Assembly: GCA_963844865.1 (NCBI GenBank)
Contig: CAWJPY010000006.1
Span: forward strand, 1 to 64,000
Reading direction: 5' to 3'
Origin: CAWJPY01 sp963844865
GTDB taxonomy: Bacteria > Acidobacteriota > Thermoanaerobaculia > Thermoanaerobaculales > Sulfomarinibacteraceae
Length of the DNA: 64,000 bases
Shown: positions 27,218 through 34,755 of the stretch, one piece after another
Position numbering within the stretch: position 1 is the first letter of the stretch
Layout: the number at the start of each line of letters is the position of its first letter
The notes under the pieces: model-generated
Databases searched by the model: none
What the model was told of the DNA's origin: nothing
The model's input: the letters and a program-made list of their open reading frames with translations, nothing else
Program-made: the position numbers and the translations under genes

Positions 27218-28954
27218 GTGGAATCAGAGACCGCATCCGCAGACCACTACGTGCACGTGACACTCGATGGACGCCACACTGTCGATGGCAACCGCTTCCT
27301 GGAACGGACCGCGGCTCTGGCGAACGGCCTGGAGAAGCTCGGCATCGCCGCCGGTGATCGCGTGATGCTGCTGTCGGACAACCGCCCGGAGTGGCAGATG
27401 GTGGATCTGGCGGTGGCGGACCTGGGAGCCGTGGACGTTCCGGTGTACGAAACGCTCATCCCGGAGCAGATCGCCTACCAGGCGAGGGACTCGGGCGCCA
27501 CGGCGGCGGTGGTGGAGAACCCCGAGCAAATGGAGAAGTTCCTGGCCATCCGCGGTGACTGTCCCGAGCTGGAGCACCTGATCCAGATCGAGGGAGGGAC
27601 CGCCCATGGCGTGATGACGCTCGAGGAGATCACCGACGGGGGACGCTCCGGCGACGCCGTCGACGCGTTCTGGCGGCGAACACAAACCGTCGAGGCTGAG
27701 GATCTGCTCACCATCATCTACACCTCGGGCACGACCGGAAAACCCAAGGGCGTGATGCTGACCCACGGCAATCTCGTGTCCAACGTGCGCTCCGCCATCG
27801 AGCGGGCCCCGGTGTCCAAGGATGACTTCGCTCTCGAGTTCCTGCCTCTCTGCCACTCCTTCGAACGCATGCTCGGCTACACCTACATGGCGCAAGGCGT
27901 GCCCCGCGCCTACTGTTCCATCTGCGACATCGGCGCCTTGATCGCCGACATCAAACCCACGGTCTTCGCCGGCGTGCCCCGGTTCTACGAGAAGGTCTAC
28001 GAGCAGGTGATGGAACGAATCGGCTCGGCTTCGCCGCTGCGCCGAACCATCTTCCGCTGGGCCCGCCAGGTGGGATCACATTCCGTGTCCGACCTCTTAC
28101 GAGGCGAGGAGCCGCGTGGCCTTGCGTACGCCGCGGCGGACCGTCTCGTCCTATCCAAGGTCCGGGAGGGCCTGGGTGGACGCGTCCGCTTCTGCATCTC
28201 CGGGGGTGCGCCTCTGGCCATGTTCCTGAACGAGTTCTTTCACTCCATGGGCGTGCGGATCCTGGAAGGCTACGGCCTCACCGAGACCTCTCCGGTGATC
28301 GCCGTGAACGGCCTGGAGCCGGGCCAGACGCGACTCGGCACCGTGGGCAGACCGATCACGGGAGTGGAGACCTTCTTCGCCGAGGACGGCGAGCTGTGCG
28401 TCAAGGGTCCGAACGTGATGAAGGGCTACTGGAACCTGGACGAGGCGACCGCAGAGGCCTTCGACGCGGACGGCGCCTTCCACACGGGCGACGTCGGTGA
28501 GGCGGACGAGGACGGCTTCACCCGCATCACCGACCGGAAGAAGGACCTCTTGGTCACCGCAGGGGGCAAGAACGTGGCCCCACAGCCCATCGAAAATCGG
28601 CTCAAGGAGTCGCCCCTGGTGGACAACGCGGTCCTGGTGGGCGACTGCCGGCGGTTCGTGGCGGTCCTGATCTCACCGGCCCCCGAAGAGGTCGAGCGCT
28701 GGGCCGCCGCACAGGGTGTCCAGTACGAGTCGGTGGAGGATCTCTACCAGCACCCCCGCCTCCGCTCCGAGTACGCCCATGCCGTGGAGAGGACCAACGC
28801 CGACCTTGCCCGCTACGAGCAGATCAAGAAGTTCGCCGTCCTCCCGATCACTTTGAGCGTCGAGGGGGGTCAACTGACCCCGACGTTGAAGGTCAAGCGC
28901 CGCGTGGTAGAGGACCAGTTCGGGGACGTGATCGACGGTCTCTACGAGGAGTGA
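27218..28954 (+). CDS. long-chain fatty acid-CoA ligase (AMP-forming), FadD15-like; 5' end probably frameshifted
   Basis: The enzyme activates fatty acids to acyl-CoA through an acyl-adenylate. Visible motifs are the P-loop YTSGTTGKPKGVMLTHGNL, ILEGYGLTETSP, GELCVKGPNVMKGYW, the conserved Asp in HTGDVG, DRKKDLLVTAGGKNVAPQPIE and the lysine near LTPTLKVKRR. As given the frame starts at GTG 27218 with no ribosome site. A GTG at 27181, overlapping the tetR stop and preceded by AGGAG, starts VTTARTVLDL and then meets TAA. Removing one A at 27212-27213 would join it as LDLYRVESET. The true start is probably 27181, with a 1-nt insertion error or mutation. Confidence 0.9.
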   Translation: MESETASADHYVHVTLDGRHTVDGNRFLERTAALANGLEKLGIAAGDRVMLLSDNRPEWQMVDLAVADLGAVDVPVYETLIPEQIAYQARDSGATAAVVENPEQMEKFLAIRGDCPELEHLIQIEGGTAHGVMTLEEITDGGRSGDAVDAFWRRTQTVEAEDLLTIIYTSGTTGKPKGVMLTHGNLVSNVRSAIERAPVSKDDFALEFLPLCHSFERMLGYTYMAQGVPRAYCSICDIGALIADIKPTVFAGVPRFYEKVYEQVMERIGSASPLRRTIFRWARQVGSHSVSDLLRGEEPRGLAYAAADRLVLSKVREGLGGRVRFCISGGAPLAMFLNEFFHSMGVRILEGYGLTETSPVIAVNGLEPGQTRLGTVGRPITGVETFFAEDGELCVKGPNVMKGYWNLDEATAEAFDADGAFHTGDVGEADEDGFTRITDRKKDLLVTAGGKNVAPQPIENRLKESPLVDNAVLVGDCRRFVAVLISPAPEEVERWAAAQGVQYESVEDLYQHPRLRSEYAHAVERTNADLARYEQIKKFAVLPITLSVEGGQLTPTLKVKRRVVEDQFGDVIDGLYEE

Positions 28955-28981
28955 GCCATCGCCTATCGAGCGGTGCCAGGA

Positions 28982-30487
28982 TCAGCCCTGCAACCGCTCC
29001 ACAACCAGCAAGGTGGCATCATCGGTGAGGTGCCGACCGTCGGTGAACTGGGCGACCCGCTCGAGCAGCGTGTCGCACGCGGTGCGAGCGCTTGCCGGCG
29101 CGAGCCCCGACACCACGTCCTCCACCCTCTCCACTCCAAACTCCTCGTCCCGGTCGTTCGTGGCCTCCGTGAGCCCATCGGTGTACATCAGGACCAGGTC
29201 ACCAGGGTGGAGGCAATCGAGGACCTCGGGGTAGGTGGCCTCCTCCAGAATGCCCAGGGGCAGACCTCCCGCCCCGATTCTCTGAACGGACCCGTCAACT
29301 CGGCGCACCACGAGAGGACAGTGCCCGGCGTTGACCACCCGCATGGTCCCGTCGCGGTCGATCCGGACGAGGGCGCAGGTGGCGAACCGGTTGTCCTCGG
29401 TCGCGGTGGTCAGGTAGGAGTTGATCCTGCAGGCAAGATCCGGGAGACCGATTCCCTCGGACTCCAGCAACCGAACCGAAGCGTGGATGCCAGAGGCGAT
29501 CATCCCGGCGCCCACGCCCTTGCCCGACACGTCCGCCACCGTGACCAGGAGGTGGTCGTCACTCAAGATCACGTCGTAGGTGTCGCCCGCGACCTGCCGG
29601 CTCGGAGAGGACTGCGCCGCCAATCGGAAGCCGGCAAAGGACGGGAACTGCTGCGGGAAGAGGTGCGCCTGGATCTCCGCCGCCACCTCCAGCTCGCGGC
29701 GCAGCCGCTCCCGTTCCAAGGACTCCTGCGTCAGGCGCGCGAACTCCATGGCCACCGTGAGCTGGACCGCGAACAGCTCGAGGAGCCGGACATCGTTGGC
29801 GGCGAACGGCTCGGTGCCCGCCCGCGCCTCCTTGTGGGCGGCCACCAGCACACCCAGCGTCCCACCGTCCGTCCTCAGGGGCAGTGCCACCAACTCCTCG
29901 TCGTAGATACCGTTGTCCCAGGCTCGGGAGAGGTCCTCGGGCCCGAGCACCGGGGCGCCGAACCCCCCCACGCTTTCAGCGACGTCCGCCGCCGAGCCGA
30001 GGTAGAGATGAGCGCTCCGAACCCCTAGCAACGCCACCAAATGGTTGATGAGCTGCTCCGCCAACCGGGTCGGATCCAGGATCCCACCGATGCCAGTGGC
30101 AATGGAGCGGATGGCCTCGAGCTCCCAGAGATGGAATCGCTCGTCGAATCGCGTTCGTCTCAGCTCCTCGCGCAGATTCCAGGCCCGCAAGCTCAGGCGC
30201 ACGGCGCCCATGACCTGCTCATCCACACGCTCCGCGTGGAGCAGGCGCAAGCTCCAGTGCTCCTCCTCCATCTGGTATGGCACCTCGGTCCAGCCGTCCG
30301 TCGCCTCCTCCACCTGCTGCGACACGGACCTTGGCCAGCGCGCCATCACGCGGTCGCCGCGGCGCAGGACGCCGGCCCGGGACGACGTCTCCTCCACCAC
30401 CGCCCGGAGCAGGTCCTCCACGAGCTGTGGGTTCGGGGGGCCGGCGAGGGAGCTGTCGGCGATCCGGAGCAGGTCAACCAGCGCCAT
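28982..30487 (-). CDS. GAF-domain PP2C phosphatase, SpoIIE/RsbU type
   Basis: The 501-aa protein has a short N-terminal region, a GAF domain (about residues 130-290, with LGVLVAAHKEARAGTEPF) and a C-terminal PP2C/SpoIIE domain. That domain has RELEVAAEIQAHLFPQ, VAGDTYDVI, VADVSGKGVGAGM, NAGHCPLVV, YTDGLTEATN and DDATLLVV. Such proteins dephosphorylate STAS-domain anti-anti-sigma factors. ATG 30487 overlaps the STAS gene by 14 nt, so the two are coupled. Its target is almost certainly that STAS protein. Confidence 0.9.
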   Translation of the reverse strand: MALVDLLRIADSSLAGPPNPQLVEDLLRAVVEETSSRAGVLRRGDRVMARWPRSVSQQVEEATDGWTEVPYQMEEEHWSLRLLHAERVDEQVMGAVRLSLRAWNLREELRRTRFDERFHLWELEAIRSIATGIGGILDPTRLAEQLINHLVALLGVRSAHLYLGSAADVAESVGGFGAPVLGPEDLSRAWDNGIYDEELVALPLRTDGGTLGVLVAAHKEARAGTEPFAANDVRLLELFAVQLTVAMEFARLTQESLERERLRRELEVAAEIQAHLFPQQFPSFAGFRLAAQSSPSRQVAGDTYDVILSDDHLLVTVADVSGKGVGAGMIASGIHASVRLLESEGIGLPDLACRINSYLTTATEDNRFATCALVRIDRDGTMRVVNAGHCPLVVRRVDGSVQRIGAGGLPLGILEEATYPEVLDCLHPGDLVLMYTDGLTEATNDRDEEFGVERVEDVVSGLAPASARTACDTLLERVAQFTDGRHLTDDATLLVVERLQG

Positions 30488-30842
30488 TGCCGGCCAGCTC
30501 GGCGGTCGCCGTGTCCCGGTCTGGGTAGACCTTCGCGTACTGCACGAGGCCCATGATCTCGAAGGTCTTCGAGATGGTCGGCGTGAGGTTGCAGAATGCC
30601 AGCCGACCATTGTCCTCGAGCAGCTTCTCCATGATCTCGAGCAGGATCGAGACACCGATGGAGTTGATGATCCTCGTCCCGTCGAGGTCGATCAGGAGCG
30701 TACCGCAGCCCTCGTTCATGAGTTGGGTCGCCGCGTCCGCGATGGCCTGACCACCCTCATTGTTGATGTACCCCGCGGCGGCGATGAGACCGACCCCCTC
30801 CGGAAGGACATCGGTTTCGAGCGTGATCCTCTCCTCATTCAT
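30474..30842 (-). CDS. STAS-domain anti-anti-sigma factor
   Basis: The 122-aa protein is a single STAS domain. LIDLDGTRIINSIGVSILLEI carries the serine (INSIG) that RsbW-type kinases phosphorylate. The unphosphorylated form binds the kinase and frees its target. ATG 30842 overlaps the kinase stop (ATGA). The gene sits between kinase and phosphatase, the standard partner-switching order. Confidence 0.9.
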   Translation of the reverse strand: MNEERITLETDVLPEGVGLIAAAGYINNEGGQAIADAATQLMNEGCGTLLIDLDGTRIINSIGVSILLEIMEKLLEDNGRLAFCNLTPTISKTFEIMGLVQYAKVYPDRDTATAELAGNGAG

Positions 30843-31255
30843 GGCGCACTCTCCACGTACTTGCACATGCGTACCAGCGTCTGACCCGGCCGCGACTGGA
30901 TCTGCACCTCATCCATGAGCTCGCGGATGAGGGTCAGACCCCATCCTCTCTTGGAGGAGCCACCAAGCACTCGGGGAGCGGTGCGCCGACTGGCCTTGGT
31001 TGGATCGAAGCCGCCGCCATGGTCCTCCACCTCGATGAGGAGGCGAGGTCGGACCCCGTCGTGATCTCCGGTCAACCGCACCAGCACTGGGCCGCCACCG
31101 TGCTCCATGGCGTTCAGGCACGCCTCCACGATGGCGACGCTCGCGGCTTCGACGCGACTGGTGTGCATCCCCAAGGCTTTGCCCAGGGTTTCTACGGCCT
31201 TGGCGGCCACCAGCTCGACATTCGGCACCACCGGAAGGTGCAGCACGACCTCCAT
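30839..31255 (-). CDS. RsbW-like serine kinase / anti-sigma factor
   Basis: The 138-aa GHKL ATPase has the N box VAIVEACLNAMEHG, the G1 box EVEDHGGGFDP and the G2 region GWGLTLIRELMDEVQ. It would bind its target and phosphorylate the adjacent STAS protein. No sigma factor gene is nearby, so the regulated output could be a sigma factor elsewhere or another protein. It starts 7 nt after the small membrane ORF. Confidence 0.9.
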   Translation of the reverse strand: MEVVLHLPVVPNVELVAAKAVETLGKALGMHTSRVEAASVAIVEACLNAMEHGGGPVLVRLTGDHDGVRPRLLIEVEDHGGGFDPTKASRRTAPRVLGGSSKRGWGLTLIRELMDEVQIQSRPGQTLVRMCKYVESAP

Positions 31256-31262
31256 GGCGAGC

Positions 31263-31418
31263 CTACAACTGTATCAGAAGCCGAGCCAGTGTCCATGCGA
31301 GCCGTAGCTGCTGCTCCGGAATGTGAAGGGGGAGATTCGCCAGCTGCATCGCCGCCGTGACCAGCATGGTCGCCCCACACATCGCCGCCGACAACCGCAG
31401 CACGGGAAGAGACCTCAT
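31263..31418 (-). CDS. 51-aa membrane peptide at the head of the partner-switching operon
   Basis: The product (MRSLPVLRLSAAMCGATMLV..LLIQL) has one hydrophobic segment at about residues 8-28 and a second amphipathic stretch at the end. GGAGG sits six nt upstream of the ATG. It is followed 7 nt later by the RsbW-like gene and preceded by a consensus sigma-54 promoter. I know of no family; it could be a membrane sensor or tether for the switch. Confidence 0.55.
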   Translation of the reverse strand: MRSLPVLRLSAAMCGATMLVTAAMQLANLPLHIPEQQLRLAWTLARLLIQL

Positions 31419-31440
31419 CGACAACCTCCGGCCCCGGATG

Positions 31441-31456
31441 AGCAACTCCCATGCCA
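31441..31456 (-). promoter_or_regulatory. sigma-54 (-24/-12) promoter of the partner-switching operon
   Basis: Read on the minus strand, TGGCATGGGAGTTGCT matches TGGCAC-N5-TTGCW with the invariant GG and GC exactly 10 nt apart. Transcription would start near 31430, putting the ribosome site of the 51-aa ORF almost at the 5' end. A sigma-54 activator gene ends 118 nt upstream. Confidence 0.7.
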
Positions 31457-31573
31457 GCTCTCCCTCTCATGAGTAGCCCCCCGAATGGTGCAATGTGCAA
31501 CACTCTGGATGCTCCCGCGGCCGTCATTCGATCCTCCAGCGCATGCCTGTCGCTGAAAACAGGCGAAATCTGA

Positions 31574-33055
31574 TCACATGTTGCTATTTGCATCGGATGG
31601 TGCAAGACGCCTCATTCGCCGATACAGCGTGCTGCGATCGATGCCCAGGATGCGGGCGGCCTCCTGACGGTTCCCGCCCACCGCGCGCAGGACGCGCTGG
31701 ATGTGGCGACGCTCCACCTCTCGCAACGACACCAGGACCCTCGATCCCGGGGTGTGGTCACCGGCAACCTCCAGGCGCAGGTCAGCGGCCGTGATCGCCT
31801 CCCCCGGGGCCAGCGCCACCGCAGCCTGGATGATGTTCTCGAGCTCGCGGACGTTCCCCGGGAACGGATAGCTCGCGAGCGCCGCCAGGGCCTCCCGCGT
31901 GAGCACCAGCTCCGGCCGCCCGAAGCGCTCCCCGTAGAGCTCCAGAAAGTGCTGTGCGAGCAATGGAATGTCCGTGAGGCGTTCACGGAGCGGAGGAACA
32001 CCGATCACCACCACCCGGAGCCGGTAGTAGAGGTCGCGGCGAAAGTCCCCACCTTCCACCATGGCCTCCAGGTCCCGGTTCGTGGCCGTCACCAAATGGA
32101 CATCCACCGGGATCCTCTCACGCCCGCCAAGGCGCTCGAGCTCCCTTTCCTGAACCACCCGCAGCAGCTTGGCCTGCAACGCCAGGCTGAGGTCGCCAAC
32201 CTCGTCCAGGAACAGGGTGCCCCCGTCGGCGAGCTCGATCTTGCCCAGCCGCCGCTGGACCCCGGTGGCCACTCCCTCCTCGATGCCGAAGAGCTCCGCC
32301 TCGAGCAGGGTCTCCGGCAACGCCGCACAGTTCAGCGGCACGAAGGGGCCGTCCTCGCGCTCCGAGGAGCTGTGCAGGAGCCGCGCCACCCGCTCTTTGC
32401 CCACTCCCGACTCACCGCGGAGCATGACGTTCACACCCGTCGGCGCCACCCGCCGCACGAGCTCGAGCAGCGAGCGGATCTGTGGCGACTCGCCGATGAA
32501 CCCTCCCCGTCGAGCCTGGTCGCGCAGACTCCGGTTCTCCTCCTCCAGCCGTTGCCGGTCCCGTTCGATGGCGACCACGCGGCGCGAGGTCGCCACCGCG
32601 GTCGCGACCATGCTGGCCAGTGAGAGCAGGAAGCGTGCGTCGGAATCGGAGAATGCGATTCTGCCGGCCCTGGCCTCCTTGTCCCCCAAGACCACGAGGC
32701 CCAGGGTCTGCTCCCCTGAGCGCATGGGTGCCGCCAACAGCTCGTGGGGAGGCGCGCCACGGTCGCGCTCGATGCGCACCACCTCGCCCCCGGCAAGCTC
32801 CTCGAGTCGGTCGTCCGGGATCATGGCGCGGATGGCCTCGAGAGTGCCCGGAAGCTGCACCGAACGCACCACCGCTTCCTGGCCGCCGGCGTGGTAGGTG
32901 CCCACGAATCCGCTGCCCGCATCGAGGGTCCCCACGGCTCGCTGCAGGAGCTCTTCCACCAGCGCCTCCTCAGGGCGCACGCCGGCGATGGTTAACGACA
33001 GATCGACCAGGGTCTCCAGCTGCAGCTCGCGCCAGTTGCGGTCAAAGGTGCTCAT
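31574..33055 (-). CDS. GAF-domain sigma-54-dependent activator
   Basis: The 493-aa protein has a GAF domain (residues about 15-165), an AAA+ domain (RGESGVGKERVARLLH, GGTLFLDEVGDLS, TATNRDLEAMV, YYRLRVVVIGVPPLRERL) and a Fis HTH (NRQEAARILGIDRSTLYRRM). The sigma-54 contact loop reads GVATGV instead of GAFTGA, a variant I recall in some activators of this type. It lies directly upstream of a sigma-54 promoter and the RsbW/STAS/SpoIIE operon, which is its likely target. Confidence 0.9.
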   Translation of the reverse strand: MSTFDRNWRELQLETLVDLSLTIAGVRPEEALVEELLQRAVGTLDAGSGFVGTYHAGGQEAVVRSVQLPGTLEAIRAMIPDDRLEELAGGEVVRIERDRGAPPHELLAAPMRSGEQTLGLVVLGDKEARAGRIAFSDSDARFLLSLASMVATAVATSRRVVAIERDRQRLEEENRSLRDQARRGGFIGESPQIRSLLELVRRVAPTGVNVMLRGESGVGKERVARLLHSSSEREDGPFVPLNCAALPETLLEAELFGIEEGVATGVQRRLGKIELADGGTLFLDEVGDLSLALQAKLLRVVQERELERLGGRERIPVDVHLVTATNRDLEAMVEGGDFRRDLYYRLRVVVIGVPPLRERLTDIPLLAQHFLELYGERFGRPELVLTREALAALASYPFPGNVRELENIIQAAVALAPGEAITAADLRLEVAGDHTPGSRVLVSLREVERRHIQRVLRAVGGNRQEAARILGIDRSTLYRRMRRLAPSDANSNM

Positions 33056-33080
33056 GCCGGAGCAAGTTTACATTCCCGGG

Positions 33081-33170
33081 CCTTGGACCGCGCGCACGGG
33101 CGGCTCAGGAGCCCGACGAAGCGCCAGAGGTCGTTGTAGACCCTTGGACCGCGCGCACGGGCGGCTCAGG
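33081..33170. repeat. two 29-bp direct repeats, 61 nt apart
   Basis: The 29-mer that starts CCTTGGACCGCGCGCACGGG occurs at 33081-33109 and 33142-33170 without mismatch. The second copy covers the last codons and stop of the small response regulator. It looks like a local duplication of that gene's 3' end. Confidence 0.85.
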
Positions 33171-33582
33171 CGTCCCCCCCCGTCAACACGAGCTCGGAGA
33201 GACGCTCGGCGGGGACCGGCTTGAAGAGCACATGGGCAAAGCCGTGCTCCATGGCCTGACGCTCCAGGCTCGGGCTCGGAAAGCCCGTCATGAGAATGAG
33301 CCGCGCCGCCGGGTTGAGAGCGCGGATCATGGCGCCCAGCATGACGCCGTCCACGCCGCCCAGGGAGTAGTCCAGCAGGCACACGTCGAAGCTCCGCCCG
33401 GAGCTCGCGTTGAGCGCCGCCTCTGCGGACGGGAAGGCCCGCACCTCGACGTGAGGCTGAGCCTCCAACCAGCGCGCGACCGCGGTCAGCACGAGCTCGT
33501 CGTCGTCCACCACCAGGATCCGCAGACGCCGCGTCTCGTGCTCGCGCTCCAGCCTGGCCAGCCCGTTCGTGTCAGGAGTCAT
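33166..33582 (-). CDS. stand-alone receiver-domain response regulator
   Basis: The 138-aa protein is only a receiver domain: RILVVDDDELVL, DVCLLDYSLGGVDG with the acceptor Asp, LILMTGF and the conserved lysine in VLFKPV. There is no output domain, so it probably acts by protein contact. ATG 33582 has GGAGG six nt upstream. The neighbouring regulators suggest a link to the partner-switching system, but no kinase is adjacent. Confidence 0.85.
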   Translation of the reverse strand: MTPDTNGLARLEREHETRRLRILVVDDDELVLTAVARWLEAQPHVEVRAFPSAEAALNASSGRSFDVCLLDYSLGGVDGVMLGAMIRALNPAARLILMTGFPSPSLERQAMEHGFAHVLFKPVPAERLSELVLTGGDA

Positions 33583-33716
33583 CCGCCCCCTCCGCCGGCA
33601 TCCAGCAGCAAGAGCGGTGCCAAAGCACGATGGGCTCGCAGGCACCGCGTGGTTGCTCACCGTCCCAGGCTGGGCCAGCCTGTCTCGAACCTGGACTGCG
33701 TGGCCGGCCGACGCTC

Positions 33717-33742
33717 GAGCGGCGCGCTGCCGCGCGCCGCTC
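33717..33742 (-). terminator. GC hairpin downstream of the prepilin gene
   Basis: GAGCGGCGCGC (33717-33727) and GCGCGCCGCTC (33732-33742) form a perfect 11-bp stem with a 4-nt loop, 27 nt after the prepilin stop. No T-run follows, so it may slow transcription or protect the 3' end rather than act as a classic terminator. Confidence 0.45.
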
Positions 33743-33769
33743 AGATCGACCAGACAAGATGCCGAACGG

Positions 33770-34594
33770 CTACTTCTTGGGTGGCTTGCCGCCGCCTTGA
33801 CCGCCGCCTTGACCGCCGCCTTGGCCACCGCCTTGACCGCCACCTTGACCGCCACCTTGACCGCCACCTTGACCGCCACCACCCCCGGTGTCGCCACCGC
33901 CTTGACCGCCACCGCCCCCGGTGTCGCCACCGCCGCCCGTGTCGCCACCATTCCCGTTGCCACCGCCGTTGCCGCCTCCGGGACCGAAGAACTTCTTGAT
34001 GAAGCGCGGGTAGTTGGGGTCCTCTTTGCCCCACATGGCGAGCGTGGGCGGTCCCTCGTCCTCGATGTAGACGTACTTGCACAGGTTGCCGTGGTCGTGC
34101 TGGCAGACGATCACGAACTTGAGGTCCTTCCGCGTTCGCCTGGACTTTCCGGGATTCTGTTCGTCGAAGCCGTCCAGGTCATTGCCATGACCCTTGTTCC
34201 AATCCTCTTCGTCCGTCATGTAGAAGTACGGTCCCGGGCGCGCGCCCTTCCACACCGTCCCCCAGAAGTTGTACGCGTCGGGAAACGCCATGCCGTCGCT
34301 GTTGGCCCAGATCACCGACTGGATGGAGCGCATGTCGGTCATGCACTTCACCAGCCTGGCCTTCTCGATGCGGCCGTTGGCGATGCCGAGGAAGATGACC
34401 GACAGGATGGAGATGATCCACAGAGTCACCACGAGCTCGATCAGGGTCATCCCCACGTCGGCGGGCAACCTCCCACGGGGCGGAGGTGCCGGGTAAGCGG
34501 GACCCTGCGGCCCAGCAACGCCCTCCACCCGGCGGAAATGAACATCCCGTTCACCGGACGCCGAAGCCGCGGTTGCTGTGCGATTCGTGCTCAT
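33770..34594 (-). CDS. type IV pilin-like protein with a Gly/Gln-rich repeat tail
   Basis: The 274-aa protein has a class III (prepilin) signal: a long 48-residue leader, then G|MTLIELVVTLWIISILSVIFLG, with the +5 Glu and the hydrophobic helix. A globular part with Cys residues near 84 and 165-170 follows. The last 65 residues are GGGQ/GGGGD repeats ending KPPKK. It could be a minor pilin or pseudopilin. ATG 34594 has AGGAG eight nt upstream and a consensus sigma-54 promoter just before it. Confidence 0.78.
   Translation of the reverse strand: MSTNRTATAASASGERDVHFRRVEGVAGPQGPAYPAPPPRGRLPADVGMTLIELVVTLWIISILSVIFLGIANGRIEKARLVKCMTDMRSIQSVIWANSDGMAFPDAYNFWGTVWKGARPGPYFYMTDEEDWNKGHGNDLDGFDEQNPGKSRRTRKDLKFVIVCQHDHGNLCKYVYIEDEGPPTLAMWGKEDPNYPRFIKKFFGPGGGNGGGNGNGGDTGGGGDTGGGGGQGGGDTGGGGGQGGGQGGGQGGGQGGGQGGGQGGGQGGGKPPKK
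33777..33960. repeat. tandem 12-nt repeats coding for GGGQ
   Basis: TTGACCGCC[GA]CC and close variants repeat head to tail within the prepilin 3' end, giving the glycine-rich tail. Copy number is likely to vary between strains and may be unreliable in an assembly. Confidence 0.8.
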
Positions 34595-34622
34595 TGATCC
34601 GTCTCCTGTCTCTCTACAGGAT

Positions 34623-34638
34623 AGCAACAAAGATGCCA
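34623..34638 (-). promoter_or_regulatory. sigma-54 (-24/-12) promoter of the prepilin gene
   Basis: Read on the minus strand, TGGCATCTTTGTTGCT fits TGGCAC-N5-TTGCW with the GG-to-GC distance of 10. The predicted start is near 34612, leaving an 18-nt leader that contains the ribosome site. Sigma-54 control of pilin genes is well known in other bacteria. Confidence 0.75.
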
Positions 34639-34755
34639 GGAACGGGTCAGATATGTACACCAGCGAACCCACCGTGATGTCCCAAAGCGGAACGCCCGTA
34701 TCGGATCGCGACCCATGCTCCGGCTCGGTTATCATCGTTGCCCGAGGGGGGAATC

